Origin: Eretmocerus hayati
Taxonomy: Eukaryota > Arthropoda > Insecta > Hymenoptera > Aphelinidae
Direction: 5' to 3'
Length of the DNA stretch: 64,000 nt
Assembly: GCA_029851415.1 (NCBI GenBank)
Contig: CM056743.1
Coordinates: forward strand, 126,386,305-126,450,304
In this document: positions 1 through 9,966 of the stretch, piece by piece
Position numbering within the stretch: the first letter of the stretch is position 1
Layout: every line of letters starts with the position of its first letter
Notes under the pieces: model-generated
The model's database searches: none
Told to the model about the DNA's origin: nothing
Seen by the model: the letters and a program-made list of their open reading frames with translations, nothing else
Program-made: the position numbers and the translations under genes

Positions 1-209
1 TCTCGAAGAAAATGAAGGAGAGAATGTACATTTGAAAACTTTAATCGTAATGAAATCATAAAAAAGGAGATGGCATGTCAATATTGATAAAATCACTTTA
101 TAAGTAGAACTGATTAATGAAATGGATAAGATATTTGCATTTAGAATCTGGAATGATTGGATACATGTTTAACAAAAGTGAAGCGGCTGATATGATGCAA
201 GACATAGTA

Positions 210-1002
210 AGGTAAGTGTGCCTAATTTGGCCCCACTACTTTTGTTTTGCTCGCCATTTCAACTCATCGCTATATTTTTCAACGTACTTTAGCTCATTTT
301 GAAGCTTGTTCCAAGACCTTCAAAATGAGCTAAAGTACGTTCAATTTCATTGGATTGGAGCCGAGATATCTTGATTTCCGCGAAAGAAGATTTTTTGCGA
401 GTTTCCAACGGTGTGTTCCTAATTTGCCCCCACAGGGAAAAGAGGCCTATTTTCATGAGATTATACGGGTTTTTCGTATAATCGAGATATCTCGGCTCCC
501 AGACCTCCAAATAAGACGTACTTTAGCTCATTTTGTAGCTTTTTTTACCCTTTTTTGAATTTTTGAAGTGAGACTGATGTATTTGAATGGAGTGAGGAAC
601 GAGTTTAGAAAAAGACTTTGGGGGCAAATTAGGAACACTGCACTTTTTCTCGTAATATGAGCGTAGAATTGGCTAAAAATCGAATTTTGCAATTCTGCAA
701 AAAGCATTCTAAAGTTGGGACAAAGACCAAAAAAATGAATTAAGGTACGTTGGAATTGATCACATCAATTTTGTTTGGCATAGCTTTTAGTGACTAACAA
801 AAAAGAAGTCAAAAGTACCGAAAACCACTTTTTTGTTGTGAGAAATGCGCGGGTCATAGAGGATAGGTCCAGAATGTTCATTTCTTCATATTTTAACGTA
901 ACAAACATGAAAAAAATGCTCGGCAGGGTCTGCGGGTGCATACATTTGAGAACTTGAATGGGGGCAAATTAGGGAATGGGGGCAAATTAGGCACAGTTAC
1001 CT
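210..1002. mobile_element. MITE, about 0.8 kb, TA-flanked
   Basis: Terminal inverted repeats starting AGGTAAGTGTGCCTAATTTG at the left match the reverse complement of the right end (AGGTAACTGTGCCTAATTTG). Both ends are flanked by TA (208-209 and 1003-1004), the target used by Tc1/mariner-type elements. TA is its own reverse complement, so this target call is suggestive only. The interior holds several further copies of the terminal word GGGGCAAATTAGG (about 420-435, 600-630 and 960-990) and a local hairpin around 285-340 built on ACGTACTTTAGCTCATTTTG. The short open frames inside run across these inverted repeats and look non-coding. No transposase is present, so it would be non-autonomous. 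Confidence 0.75.
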
Positions 1003-1004
1003 TA

Positions 1005-3130
1005 CTCTTCAAGGTTTTTGTTTACATGCTCGATTCTACGCGTTGCTGCCCGAGTCATTCTTCTTCTTCTCTCACTAATTCCGGCACTTCTTCTGTAGAT
1101 GGTTGACTGTTCCTGAATTCCTCGCAAAACATTCATTACAGTGAAGATATTTGGATGCGCACAGTCAAAGTAACCATTTTATTTCGAGTGAAAACACTCG
1201 CAAGCGTTGGTGGTCGTCTCCATCGCAGTATCCCTCGATGCCCACATTTCTGGAGGAAACTTCACATCTTCACTTATCTAAGTGTTTAACAGATAATCAC
1301 AGAAATTCTCGATTTCTGGTGTCATTAGAGGTACCAAATCTTCCACAAAAGCCTCTGACACCTCACAAGGATCGAGAAACGGGACACCAAAAATCCATCT
1401 GGATAAGGACCCGCTCTCTGATTCAACATCTTGGTACATCTGTGTTAGCCCTGAGATTTTTCTACATTTTTGTATTCCCCATTAAATTTACAAGAGTGTG
1501 CCTCGACGCGCATGTTATGAAACACTCTGTCCATTGATGTCTCTTGGAGACTGATGTGAGACTAATTGGAAATTTGTGAGACAGTATACTCATGATTCCA
1601 AAAGTTGTGAATTATGTGTTCATCTACGAAATATCGCCTACTGATCGACAATTGACATATATACACCCATACATTCAAACATTTATTTAGTCGTGTTCTC
1701 TTATATAGCTCACACCCGTTACTGCATGGTCCTCTGCACCGAGTCACCGAGTCACTCGCTCTGCACATTTTCTAGAATCGAGGATCAGGTAAGGGTTTTC
1801 TGCGAACCGACCGATGTGCGCAATCGACAATGTTCTAGGCCGGCCGTGTGCGCAGTTGACAATATTTTGCTACCACACAATTTGACCGCGTGCGCAATTA
1901 ATGGTCAGCCGGTTCATACACGCTTGTCCAAAACGTTAGTGCGTCATCATCCTCATACATGACACACTGCAATAAGCCGTATCAAATGCACGATTACCTA
2001 TCCAAGGTCATATTCCATTGTCTGCGGCGGTAGAATTCCATTAAAGACCCAGTCACGAGTTTATACCCACAACTTGCAACCGAGGTCACTTATCTTATCA
2101 GTGCAACAACAGTAGTGTGTATACCAAGCCATCCTGGCGCCGGCGGCGCCTCTATCGCTGTACGTAATCATATATCTGGCAAAGTTCACTCGCCCATCAA
2201 GCGGTGGCGACGACGACGCTTTAGTATTATCAGCTACAGCCGTTGCCTTGGACTTCCGGCGCAGCTGTGCATCGCGTCGTGCATAATACATTATAACAGA
2301 ATTTGCAGTCTGATACAGTGCACTGCCCTCTGATAGCTCCGGAAACACTGGCGGCATCAGATAGAAGCAGGCAAGCCATTGACCTACATTGCAACCCTGT
2401 CTTCGTGACAAGTTGGCATCGGTTTGGCTCATACATACTACGTCGACAATTTCACTGTGATGAATCAATCGAGTTGGGTATAATACAAGCCATTCAGTTA
2501 AGCTATAGTTCTAGGTCAAGGCTGTTATAGCTATTGTACAAGTGCAGGGTGATTACCGAGAGCATTGAGAGCTCTATCAACACCGGGGGGGGGGGGGCAC
2601 GATTTGAACGTTATAACACCGATTACGATCAGTCACGCAGATGGCTCTCTGCGTGTTATTCACCCATTCGACAGTTCATTTACATAATACCTCGTTTTGC
2701 TTTGAGTATTATGTACGCATATTTTTTTACCGCATACTTCATCGTTATTAACTGCTCTTTGGAGTCTGAACGATATTATGTAGACACTTCCTGGTTAAAG
2801 TGCGATACTTCCTAACTCACGTTCTGGTCAATACTTTATCCGTCACCGGGCCTTTTAGCCACCCGAGGAATATAAGCCTGTCTGCTTTATTTGCTGACTC
2901 TCGTAGCTATACAGAAGTACGTATGCACTTGTTCGAGGTAAACAAAGCACCTGCAGCTATTATCTTGTGTCCGTAAATATATATAGTACAACTCTGTTGT
3001 TTGTGTATACACTTGGAGATGAAATGGAAAGTGGCCTTCTGATGCAGAGATATTGAGGGTCGTTGGCGTAGACTTTGTACAGCTATATGTACGACGGCAT
3101 CGATACGATATCGACAGGGTCTGTTGTGGT
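1005..3130. other. Unannotated DNA, no supported gene
   Basis: Only short open frames occur here, the longest 128 codons (1151-1537). They have no recognisable domain and no exon-like flanks. A run of 13 G lies at about 2587-2599. I see no repeat family shared with the rest of the window. Confidence 0.5.
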
Positions 3131-3134
3131 ACAG
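3131..3134. repeat. Target-site duplication, left copy (ACAG)
   Basis: ACAG directly precedes the left LTR terminus TGTGACGTCC. The identical ACAG directly follows the right LTR terminus ACGTTACA at 17523-17526. A 4-bp duplication is what a Ty3/gypsy integrase normally produces, and it shows the element is bounded and complete. Confidence 0.9.
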
Positions 3135-3652
3135 TGTGACGTCCAAGATGCGCTTATAGTTTTGAGCCAGAGAAAATTACTCTAGGGCTCGGGAATCCCT
3201 TAAAGAGATTTATCGCGGTAACGGGTGTGAAATCGGCTCAATAGCCGATGCTTCGAGTCGCGGGGCGAACTGGCTTGCGGTAGAAACTGTTTTCCGATAT
3301 TTCCCTGCGCCAAATTCAAAAAACTAGACTGGTCGGCCGAAAATCCGATCGATACGTTGGCGTAATAGAAACCCGAAACTGAACGGGTATATTACCGACG
3401 CAAAATTTCTTTTAGGAATAATAGACGGTGACTTGGGATCTGTTCTTCAAAAATCAAAAATAAGTCCTAAAATTTCAATACGAGAGTCAATTACAAGTCA
3501 AGATTACTAGTTCCCGCATGAGCAACCGAAAGGAATATTCTGTACGGGAATAAACAAGGAATGGGCCTCGAACTGGTTCCCAAATGAGAAACTCGAGTTT
3601 CTAAGGTGTCCGTACGATAGAAAAAAAAAATCCCCCGCGATCCCGGTCTAAG

Positions 3653-4025
3653 GTTCCTGTATAAGGAACAAATTTCGAGGTTCCTGTATAAGGAACAAGT
3701 AAAATTGAAATTTGTCAGAGCCCCTGTATGAGGAACAATTCTTCAAGGTTCCTGTATAAGGAACAACTGAGGTTAAATTTTGTCAAAGTTCCTGTATGAG
3801 GAACAATTTTTCAAGGTTCCTGTATGAGGAACAAGTAGGATTAAAATTTCTCAAGGTTCCTGTATGAGGAACAAATAAATGACCAATTCTCAACGTTCCT
3901 GTATAGGAATAAATAAACGACAAGTTTTCAAGATTCCTGTATAAGGAATGACATAAAAGATAGCTATAGTTATTCCTGTAATAAGGAACAAATGGGTAAA
4001 TTTGCAAGATTCCTGTATGCAGAAC
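3653..4025. repeat. Array of 11 short palindromes in the 3' LTR
   Basis: Eleven units of the form GTTCCTGTATAAGGAAC, with variants GTATGAGG and TATAGG, recur every 26-40 bp. Each unit is an imperfect palindrome (GTTCCT...AGGAAC) and could be a dimeric protein-binding site in DNA or a small hairpin in the transcript. The right LTR carries ten units; the missing one is the main length difference between the LTRs. Confidence 0.85.
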
Positions 4026-4189
4026 AATTAATCAAAAGCTCTAGTGGCACCCGAAAGGAGCGCGAAAATGCATACTCAAAAGGAAATAAATTAAGTTTTC
4101 TCTTACTTTTATTTTCTTCTCGATGTGTTGAGAAGAAAATGACCCTGGGTAGACGAAGTGTAGCGGTGAATTTTTGAGGGAGTCCAACC

Positions 4190-4372
4190 TTCGGCACGGA
4201 GCACGGGTGACCTTGGTGTAGTATTGGTAGCCAGGACCTTGGCTGCGACGGGCCGGCGGCGAATTCTCGAGGGTGCCTCACCTTCAGCAGGAAGCACAGG
4301 TGGCCTTGGTGTGGTATTGGTGGCCAGGACCTTGGCTGCGACGGGCCGGCGGCGAATTCTCGAGGGCGCCGC
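4190..4372. repeat. Tandem duplication of about 105 bp within the 3' LTR
   Basis: The block CTTGGTGTAGTATTGGTAGC ... GCGAATTCTCGAGG is followed by a second, slightly diverged copy (CTTGGTGTGGTATTGGTGGC ... GCGAATTCTCGAGG). Both copies contain GACGGGCCGGCGGCG. The same pair is present in the 5' LTR at about 16147-16329. Function is unknown; it could be duplicated enhancer sequence. Confidence 0.8.
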
Positions 4373-5564
4373 TGGTTCGGTCAGGCGCCTCGTAATGATT
4401 CCGCTCAGGGGTTGCGAAATCAGTAAATGCAACTGACAACAGCACCCCAAGGTAGAATCCTGAATGCGGCCGCACGGCTGACGAATCTCTTGGAATATCG
4501 ACTACGGGAAAGGGCGCACACTAAAGTACTGGTCGTCCGTAAAAGATATTCTCTCGCTTTCAAAAATAAGAGAGACTCGACGGCCTTCACCAGCTTCGGG
4601 CTTTCCAACTACGGGAGAAAGGCGCACACTCAAGTACTGCTCAACCGTAGTGGGATCGCTTTCGACGTCCGAAGCTTGAGTGACGAAGCGGCGACAATGG
4701 CTGTTGAAGGCAGAAGAAAAGAACGTTCGAAATGCCTCGTGCCACGGAGAGGGAAGGTCTGCTGTGAGCGACTTCCCTGCACCGACCTCCTCGCCGTCTC
4801 ATCGTGGCCCTGTATAAGGTGAGGGCGCGGACGTCGGAGAGAGACCTGGTCAAGTTTTTCCCTCGCTGGCTGGATTTTGTGCTTCAAGTATCTGGTTTGA
4901 TCGTCGTATTTCCTTTTTGAATCGCTGTGTCTTAGTCAACCCTTGGTCATTTCCCTTCTCATATTATATCCAAAAGGTTAATACATAGAAATTGATTTTT
5001 CTGCGCCGTAAGAGCTAAATATTATGCACTTAAGATTAGGTTACTTCAACAGCTGTATGAGTCTTGTTGTCTTATTCTATATTGTTTTACAAAGGTATAT
5101 CTTATTGTTGTACAACTTATTGTTAAACATTACATCTTAGACTACTTCCTATCAGTAAAGTCTTACATAGCTTAATTTATTAGGGTTTAGTGATTAAAAC
5201 ATGTGAAGATTATTGCCTCGGTAGGCTGCGTTATCCTTGCATCTTACATATCGTGGTGTAATTGCCTATATCTAGGGCACGGACGTTGGAGAGAGACCGC
5301 AGTGCTCTTTCCCGTCGGGAACTTTGTGCCTTACATTAATTAAAAACTTTTCTTATTTTACTCACGAACAATTATAATGGTTTTTTTTTCTATTATTATG
5401 ATTAAAAATATATATATATTTTTTTTTTTTTTTCTTTAGAGTTGATTATTTATTCTTACGTGTTCTATCTATTTTGACGGCTCAATTGACGGTTAATTGC
5501 TACGGCATTCCATCAAAAAGGGAACAAAACAAAAAAAAAAAAAAAAAACGGCGCCGACGTTACA

Positions 5565-5572
5565 CCCCCCTT
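5565..5572 (-). promoter_or_regulatory. Polypurine tract
   Basis: On the minus strand AAGGGGGG abuts the first base of the 3' LTR (TGTAACG). This is the expected position and composition for the plus-strand primer of reverse transcription. Confidence 0.85.
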
Positions 5573-5670
5573 GTTAAACGATTGCCGGAGGTTATGGAAT
5601 AATTTCAGGCAATCGCAAGTAGGGCGTGGGCTGAGCCGGCGGACTACATATAAGATCACTCAGTCGCCTC

Positions 5671-8600
5671 TCAAACTTCGTCTCGGGTCATCCTCCCGTT
5701 CAGATGGGAGATTCTCAATCTGTTGGCATGTACTATTTTAGGCTTATTCTTTATTTCTATCTTGTAGTTACTTTTACCTAATACCTCGAGCACCATGTGC
5801 GGGCCCGAGTAGTGATCTCCAAATTTTCCCGGCTTCGGGCCCTTCTGCAAAAACACGTAATCCCCCGTTTTCAGGCTAATGGGATTTATCCGCCTATCAA
5901 AATATTTCTTGGCACGGATCTTGGAGCTCAATAAATAGTCGTAAGCTATTTTGCGGATCCCTACTAGTCGCGTTACCAGGTTTTGAATATAGCCCTGATA
6001 CGTGGGGAGGAGGTCTTGTTCACGAAGAGCAGCCGCTGACGGTAGACGTGCCAATCTTCCGTGAACTATCTCAAAGGGGGTATGCTTCGTGCTTTCGTGG
6101 ACACATGTATTGTAGTTCAGGCAGGCGATCTCAACCCATGAGTCCCAGTCCTGGACCTTGCTCGCGTACTGTTTCAGGAATTCAGCGAGTACGTGGTGGG
6201 AACGCTCCAAACTTCCGTTACTTTCCGCATGAAAAGCGGTGGATTTTATTTGACGAATGCGGAACCTCTTAGCTACCCTTTGCATTAATTTGCTTAGGAA
6301 ATTTCTACCTTGGTCAGTCAATATTACACGAGGAGCGCCATATACGCATATACATCTTTTCACAAATGCATCGGCGATTGTGGCTGCTGTAGCGTCTGGG
6401 AGAGGCACGGCTATACAATATTTCGACAATTGGTCTTGCATGGTTAATATAAACTGATTTCCTGATTCGGTTTTATCGAGCGGTCCTACGATGTCAAGCG
6501 CTATTTTGTCAAAAACTGTGCCTGGCGTGTCGGTTATTACCATAGGTTGCTTGGTTTTGACACGCACCAATTTTTTTAATTGGCATTCTAGGCACTGTTG
6601 AATCCGGCGTTGAATATCATGTTTCATATTTTCCCAATGGTATGCTTGTCGTATCCGGTTGTAGGTTTTGGATACACCACGATGGCCGCCGATTGGGGAC
6701 GTATGCAGTTCATAAAATACGTCATCTCTATCCTTCTCAGGGACATATTTCAACGTGCCCTTACAGATTATTATTTTAATCATCGTACTTTTGAAGACTG
6801 TATCTATTAGGTATATTATGTCCTCCCAGTTGACTCCGAGTATTTCTTTACTTTTAGCTAAACTTATTTGGCATATCCCTTTTTCTAAAAGTATTTCTCT
6901 TAATCTTAATAATGCTCTATATACATAATTCTTAATTATTATGGGCGATTCTTCTTCCTTGCCCTTTACGCACAGGGCGAAATAAAATTTACCCGAGGAT
7001 CGTTTTATTTCAGCGACCTCTCGCAGGCGGTGGTTGACACTCGTTGGGATTTTAGCCAGTTCGGTTAATTTCCTAGCCCCTTCATCACAAGGAGAGCCTA
7101 ATTCATCGACGAAAAATGCAACATTATCTTCTCTATAAGATAACAATTCCTTCGTCTCTACCCGACTGGTTTCGTCCTCGAGGTCGGAAATGTCGGCCAT
7201 CAGACTCAGGTCGCTGGCTGCTCGAGAGTTATCGTCTCCAAGCTCGTTCTCACCCCTAGGTTCGCCAGATCCTGACCCAGAATAGAGATCATCCATATCA
7301 CCTGCTCCTTGTTTTGAGGGAGTCGGATTTGGGTCGGGGGTGGGTGGATGGGCTGCCGGATCAGCTGGCTGCGACGTTATTGCCTTAGTTTGTCTTCTCG
7401 TGATTGCGTTAACGAGCTCAGTGGGTTGGTCTTCTCGCGGTTCTATGGGATTTCGAGAGAGGGCGTCAGCATGAGTGTTACCTTTAGCTGGAGAATATTT
7501 TACTTCGAAAGAGTACTCCATTAGTTTTAACCTCCATTTGAGTACTCGTGTGTTTATGTCTGCTGTTTTCATCCATATCAAAGGCTGGTGATCAGTAATA
7601 ACCGTGAAGGTTTTGCAAAATAGATATAGGCGGAAGATTTTAACTGAGTAGACTACGGCTAACATTTCTCGCTCATAAGTACTATAATTTAGCTCCGGGC
7701 CCCGGAGCACTCTCGATGTATATGCTATTGGCCTATCTTTACCCGTGTCGTCGTCGAGTTGGGACAGGATACCCGCAATGCAAAATCCTGACGCATCGGT
7801 GGTGATTCGGTAAGATTGATCTAGCCTAGGGAACATCAAACAGGGGGCCGTACACAGCTTGATTTTCAACAAATCAAATGCTGCCTGGGTTTCGTCAGTC
7901 CAGACGAAATCTTGATCTTTCTGAAGGAGCTTGGTCAGAGGTTTCGCAGTTTTTGCGAAACCTTGAATAAACCGCCTATAATAGCCTGCTAAACCTAAAA
8001 ATTGCCTCACGTTTTTAGCATTCGTCGGCCGCGGGAACTCTCTTACTGCCGCTACCTTGCTTGGATCGGGGTTAAGGCCGTTTTTGTTGATGACATGACC
8101 GAGGTACGAAACTTCACGTTTAAGTATTTCACATTTGTCGGGTTCTAGTACAAATTTTGCTTTACGCAGCCTTTCCATAACTGCTCTAAATAAATCATTG
8201 TGGCCTTCTAGCGTATCCGAAAATATAACAATGTCGTCCATAAAAGCGAAAACGCCGTTGTTAATTAAATCCGAGAGGGTAATTGATATCGCTCTTTGCC
8301 ACTCTACTCCAGCGTTACGTAAGCCAAATGGCATTTTCAAATATTCGTAATGCGATGTAGACGTACTGAAGGCCGTCAGGTGTTTAGACTCTTCTGCTAA
8401 TTTTATCTGAAAGAATGAGTTTTTACAGTCGATTACCGTGAAATATACGGCTTTTCCGAGCTGATCGAATATATCTTGGATATTCGGGATGGGGTACGAC
8501 ATGGGAACCGTGATTTCGTTCAAGGGGCGAAAATCCACGACCACCCGCCAGCGCGGTTTGCCTGAGGAATCCGGTTTCTTTGGGACGCACAGTAAACTAG

Positions 8601-9966
8601 AGTTGTAACTACTCCTAGATTTCCTTATGATCCCTTGCCGTTCCATTTCTAACACTTGTCTCTCTACCTCCTCCTTGAGGGCATGGGGTAGTCTATATTG
8701 CTTCACGTTGATAGGCCTATCGTGTATGATGTGTATTTTGTGTTCTACGATATCAGTTACTGGGAGTTCGTCTCCCTTCAAGAAAAATCTGTCGTGGTTT
8801 TCTGCGATTAATTTTTCCGCGTGAGATCTTTCTTCGCCCTCGAGGTGATCCAAACGGACTATTTTCAGAAGCTCGTTTACCCGGTATTCATCGCGTGCCT
8901 CCTTGCCCTTGCCTAGAGGGTCTTCACCTTCGTATTTTGTATCGTCACCTGACTTACAATTTTCGCTTCTCGGTTCGGTAGGTTCCTCTTGAATAGAACT
9001 TACCGATTGAGGGGGCATAACAGTGTACGTGTGATTGGTTTGATAGTTACACGCGCATTCAGCAGACCTCTTTGTCAATATTATATCGACCCCATTTACG
9101 TTTAAGAGTTCCCTACCAAAATCGATAATGGCCTGGTGTTTGGACAGGAAACTAGCTCCTATAATTCCTTCGGCGGGTATCAAAAATTCATCCGGCACTA
9201 CGTGGAATTCAACCCAATTATTCATCATGTAAACTGGGGCTGTACCCAAGGTATTTATTGGAACGTTACCGACTCCTGTTAGTTGAATAGAGCTGGACGT
9301 GTTTAATAGAGTCGGATCTTGCAACATTTTGCGTTTGATGATATTTCCTTCCGCACCCGTATCGATCAGAAATTGGCCATTAACTTCGCGGTTTTTGCCA
9401 ATGAAATTGAAGTACAAGAGAGGACTTTGTTTAGAGACCCATACCGCGTTGTATATACCGGCGGCGTGTTTTGAGCCTTGAATGAACTTGAATTTTGATG
9501 CTCCAATCGTTAACGTATTAGTCTTGAAATTCAACACTCCGCCGGCGTCAACGAGGAATCTCATTCCTATTATTCCATCATGCGGCATGTGGATAGAGTC
9601 GTCTAGTACGTGAAATTTTACCGCGAATTTCGTAAATTTGATTCTAGTGGTACCTACCGTTGGAATTTTATTCTCAGTTATTCCTTGAATATTGACCGTT
9701 TCTTCTAAATTAATCTCCTCGTCAATCGGTAGCACCGAGATTTTTATAAGATTACCTTGGCTACCTGAGTCAATCATTAAGCTTATTACCTTATCGTGAT
9801 ATTTAAAACGAAGAGCCGGTATGTGCGCGGCGCAAACTAGTCCATGGGTATCAACTCTTTGAGAAGCTCGTCCATCGTCGCTGTGTTCATCGAGCGCGTC
9901 GGTTGGATGGGTGCCTCCCTCGTCGCGCTCGAACCCGAGGCACCCTGTCCATTTCCCGACCTCCAA
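5671..9966 (-). CDS. pol: pol: tandem aspartic proteases, reverse transcriptase, RNase H, integrase
   Basis: The frame is 1431 codons and has no ATG at its 5' edge; it opens inside the end of gag and is entered by -1 frameshifting. Residues are numbered from the frame's start. Two retropepsin-like domains come first: DSG at 66-68 with GIIG at 131, then DTG at 202-204 with GIIG at 267. The DxG-to-GIIG distance is 65 in both. The reverse transcriptase spans about 400-680, with motif A aspartate D513 and FMDD at 575-578 in place of the usual YxDD. RNase H follows, with D724, E767, D792 and D834 as likely active-site residues. Integrase has an HHCC zinc motif (H1088, H1095, C1125, C1128) and a DD35E triad (D1158, D1218, E1254), then a GPY/F-like tail. 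All catalytic residues are present and no stop interrupts the frame, so the copy may be functional. The RT-to-integrase linker (about 840-940) is acidic and proline-rich. Confidence 0.97.
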   Translation of the reverse strand: MEVGKWTGCLGFERDEGGTHPTDALDEHSDDGRASQRVDTHGLVCAAHIPALRFKYHDKVISLMIDSGSQGNLIKISVLPIDEEINLEETVNIQGITENKIPTVGTTRIKFTKFAVKFHVLDDSIHMPHDGIIGMRFLVDAGGVLNFKTNTLTIGASKFKFIQGSKHAAGIYNAVWVSKQSPLLYFNFIGKNREVNGQFLIDTGAEGNIIKRKMLQDPTLLNTSSSIQLTGVGNVPINTLGTAPVYMMNNWVEFHVVPDEFLIPAEGIIGASFLSKHQAIIDFGRELLNVNGVDIILTKRSAECACNYQTNHTYTVMPPQSVSSIQEEPTEPRSENCKSGDDTKYEGEDPLGKGKEARDEYRVNELLKIVRLDHLEGEERSHAEKLIAENHDRFFLKGDELPVTDIVEHKIHIIHDRPINVKQYRLPHALKEEVERQVLEMERQGIIRKSRSSYNSSLLCVPKKPDSSGKPRWRVVVDFRPLNEITVPMSYPIPNIQDIFDQLGKAVYFTVIDCKNSFFQIKLAEESKHLTAFSTSTSHYEYLKMPFGLRNAGVEWQRAISITLSDLINNGVFAFMDDIVIFSDTLEGHNDLFRAVMERLRKAKFVLEPDKCEILKREVSYLGHVINKNGLNPDPSKVAAVREFPRPTNAKNVRQFLGLAGYYRRFIQGFAKTAKPLTKLLQKDQDFVWTDETQAAFDLLKIKLCTAPCLMFPRLDQSYRITTDASGFCIAGILSQLDDDTGKDRPIAYTSRVLRGPELNYSTYEREMLAVVYSVKIFRLYLFCKTFTVITDHQPLIWMKTADINTRVLKWRLKLMEYSFEVKYSPAKGNTHADALSRNPIEPREDQPTELVNAITRRQTKAITSQPADPAAHPPTPDPNPTPSKQGAGDMDDLYSGSGSGEPRGENELGDDNSRAASDLSLMADISDLEDETSRVETKELLSYREDNVAFFVDELGSPCDEGARKLTELAKIPTSVNHRLREVAEIKRSSGKFYFALCVKGKEEESPIIIKNYVYRALLRLREILLEKGICQISLAKSKEILGVNWEDIIYLIDTVFKSTMIKIIICKGTLKYVPEKDRDDVFYELHTSPIGGHRGVSKTYNRIRQAYHWENMKHDIQRRIQQCLECQLKKLVRVKTKQPMVITDTPGTVFDKIALDIVGPLDKTESGNQFILTMQDQLSKYCIAVPLPDATAATIADAFVKRCICVYGAPRVILTDQGRNFLSKLMQRVAKRFRIRQIKSTAFHAESNGSLERSHHVLAEFLKQYASKVQDWDSWVEIACLNYNTCVHESTKHTPFEIVHGRLARLPSAAALREQDLLPTYQGYIQNLVTRLVGIRKIAYDYLLSSKIRAKKYFDRRINPISLKTGDYVFLQKGPKPGKFGDHYSGPHMVLEVLGKSNYKIEIKNKPKIVHANRLRISHLNGRMTRDEV

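Larger units (their letters stand above)
3135..5564 (-). repeat. 3' LTR (2430 bp)
   Basis: On the minus strand the LTR starts TGTAACGTCGGCGCCG and ends GGACGTCACA, giving the standard TG...CA termini. It matches the copy at 15119-17522 almost base for base. Within it lie an array of short palindromes (3653-4025), a roughly 105-bp tandem duplication (about 4190-4372) and a diverged repeated module built on ACTACGGGA (about 4500-4660). A poly-A run and an alternating TA tract flanking poly-T are near the 5' end in element sense. The open frames inside (for example 4427-4822) repeat in both LTRs but overlap on both strands and show no recognisable domain, so I do not annotate them as genes. Confidence 0.95.

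Noticed and set aside
1151..1537. 128-codon frame near the left end
   Set aside because: No recognisable domain, and the composition looks random.
4427..4822. 131-codon frame in the LTR, identical at 16384-16779
   Set aside because: Conserved only because the LTRs are near-identical; antisense to the element's genes, and overlapping frames exist on the other strand.
5573..5670. env-like gene after pol
   Set aside because: Fewer than 110 nt separate the pol stop from the polypurine tract.
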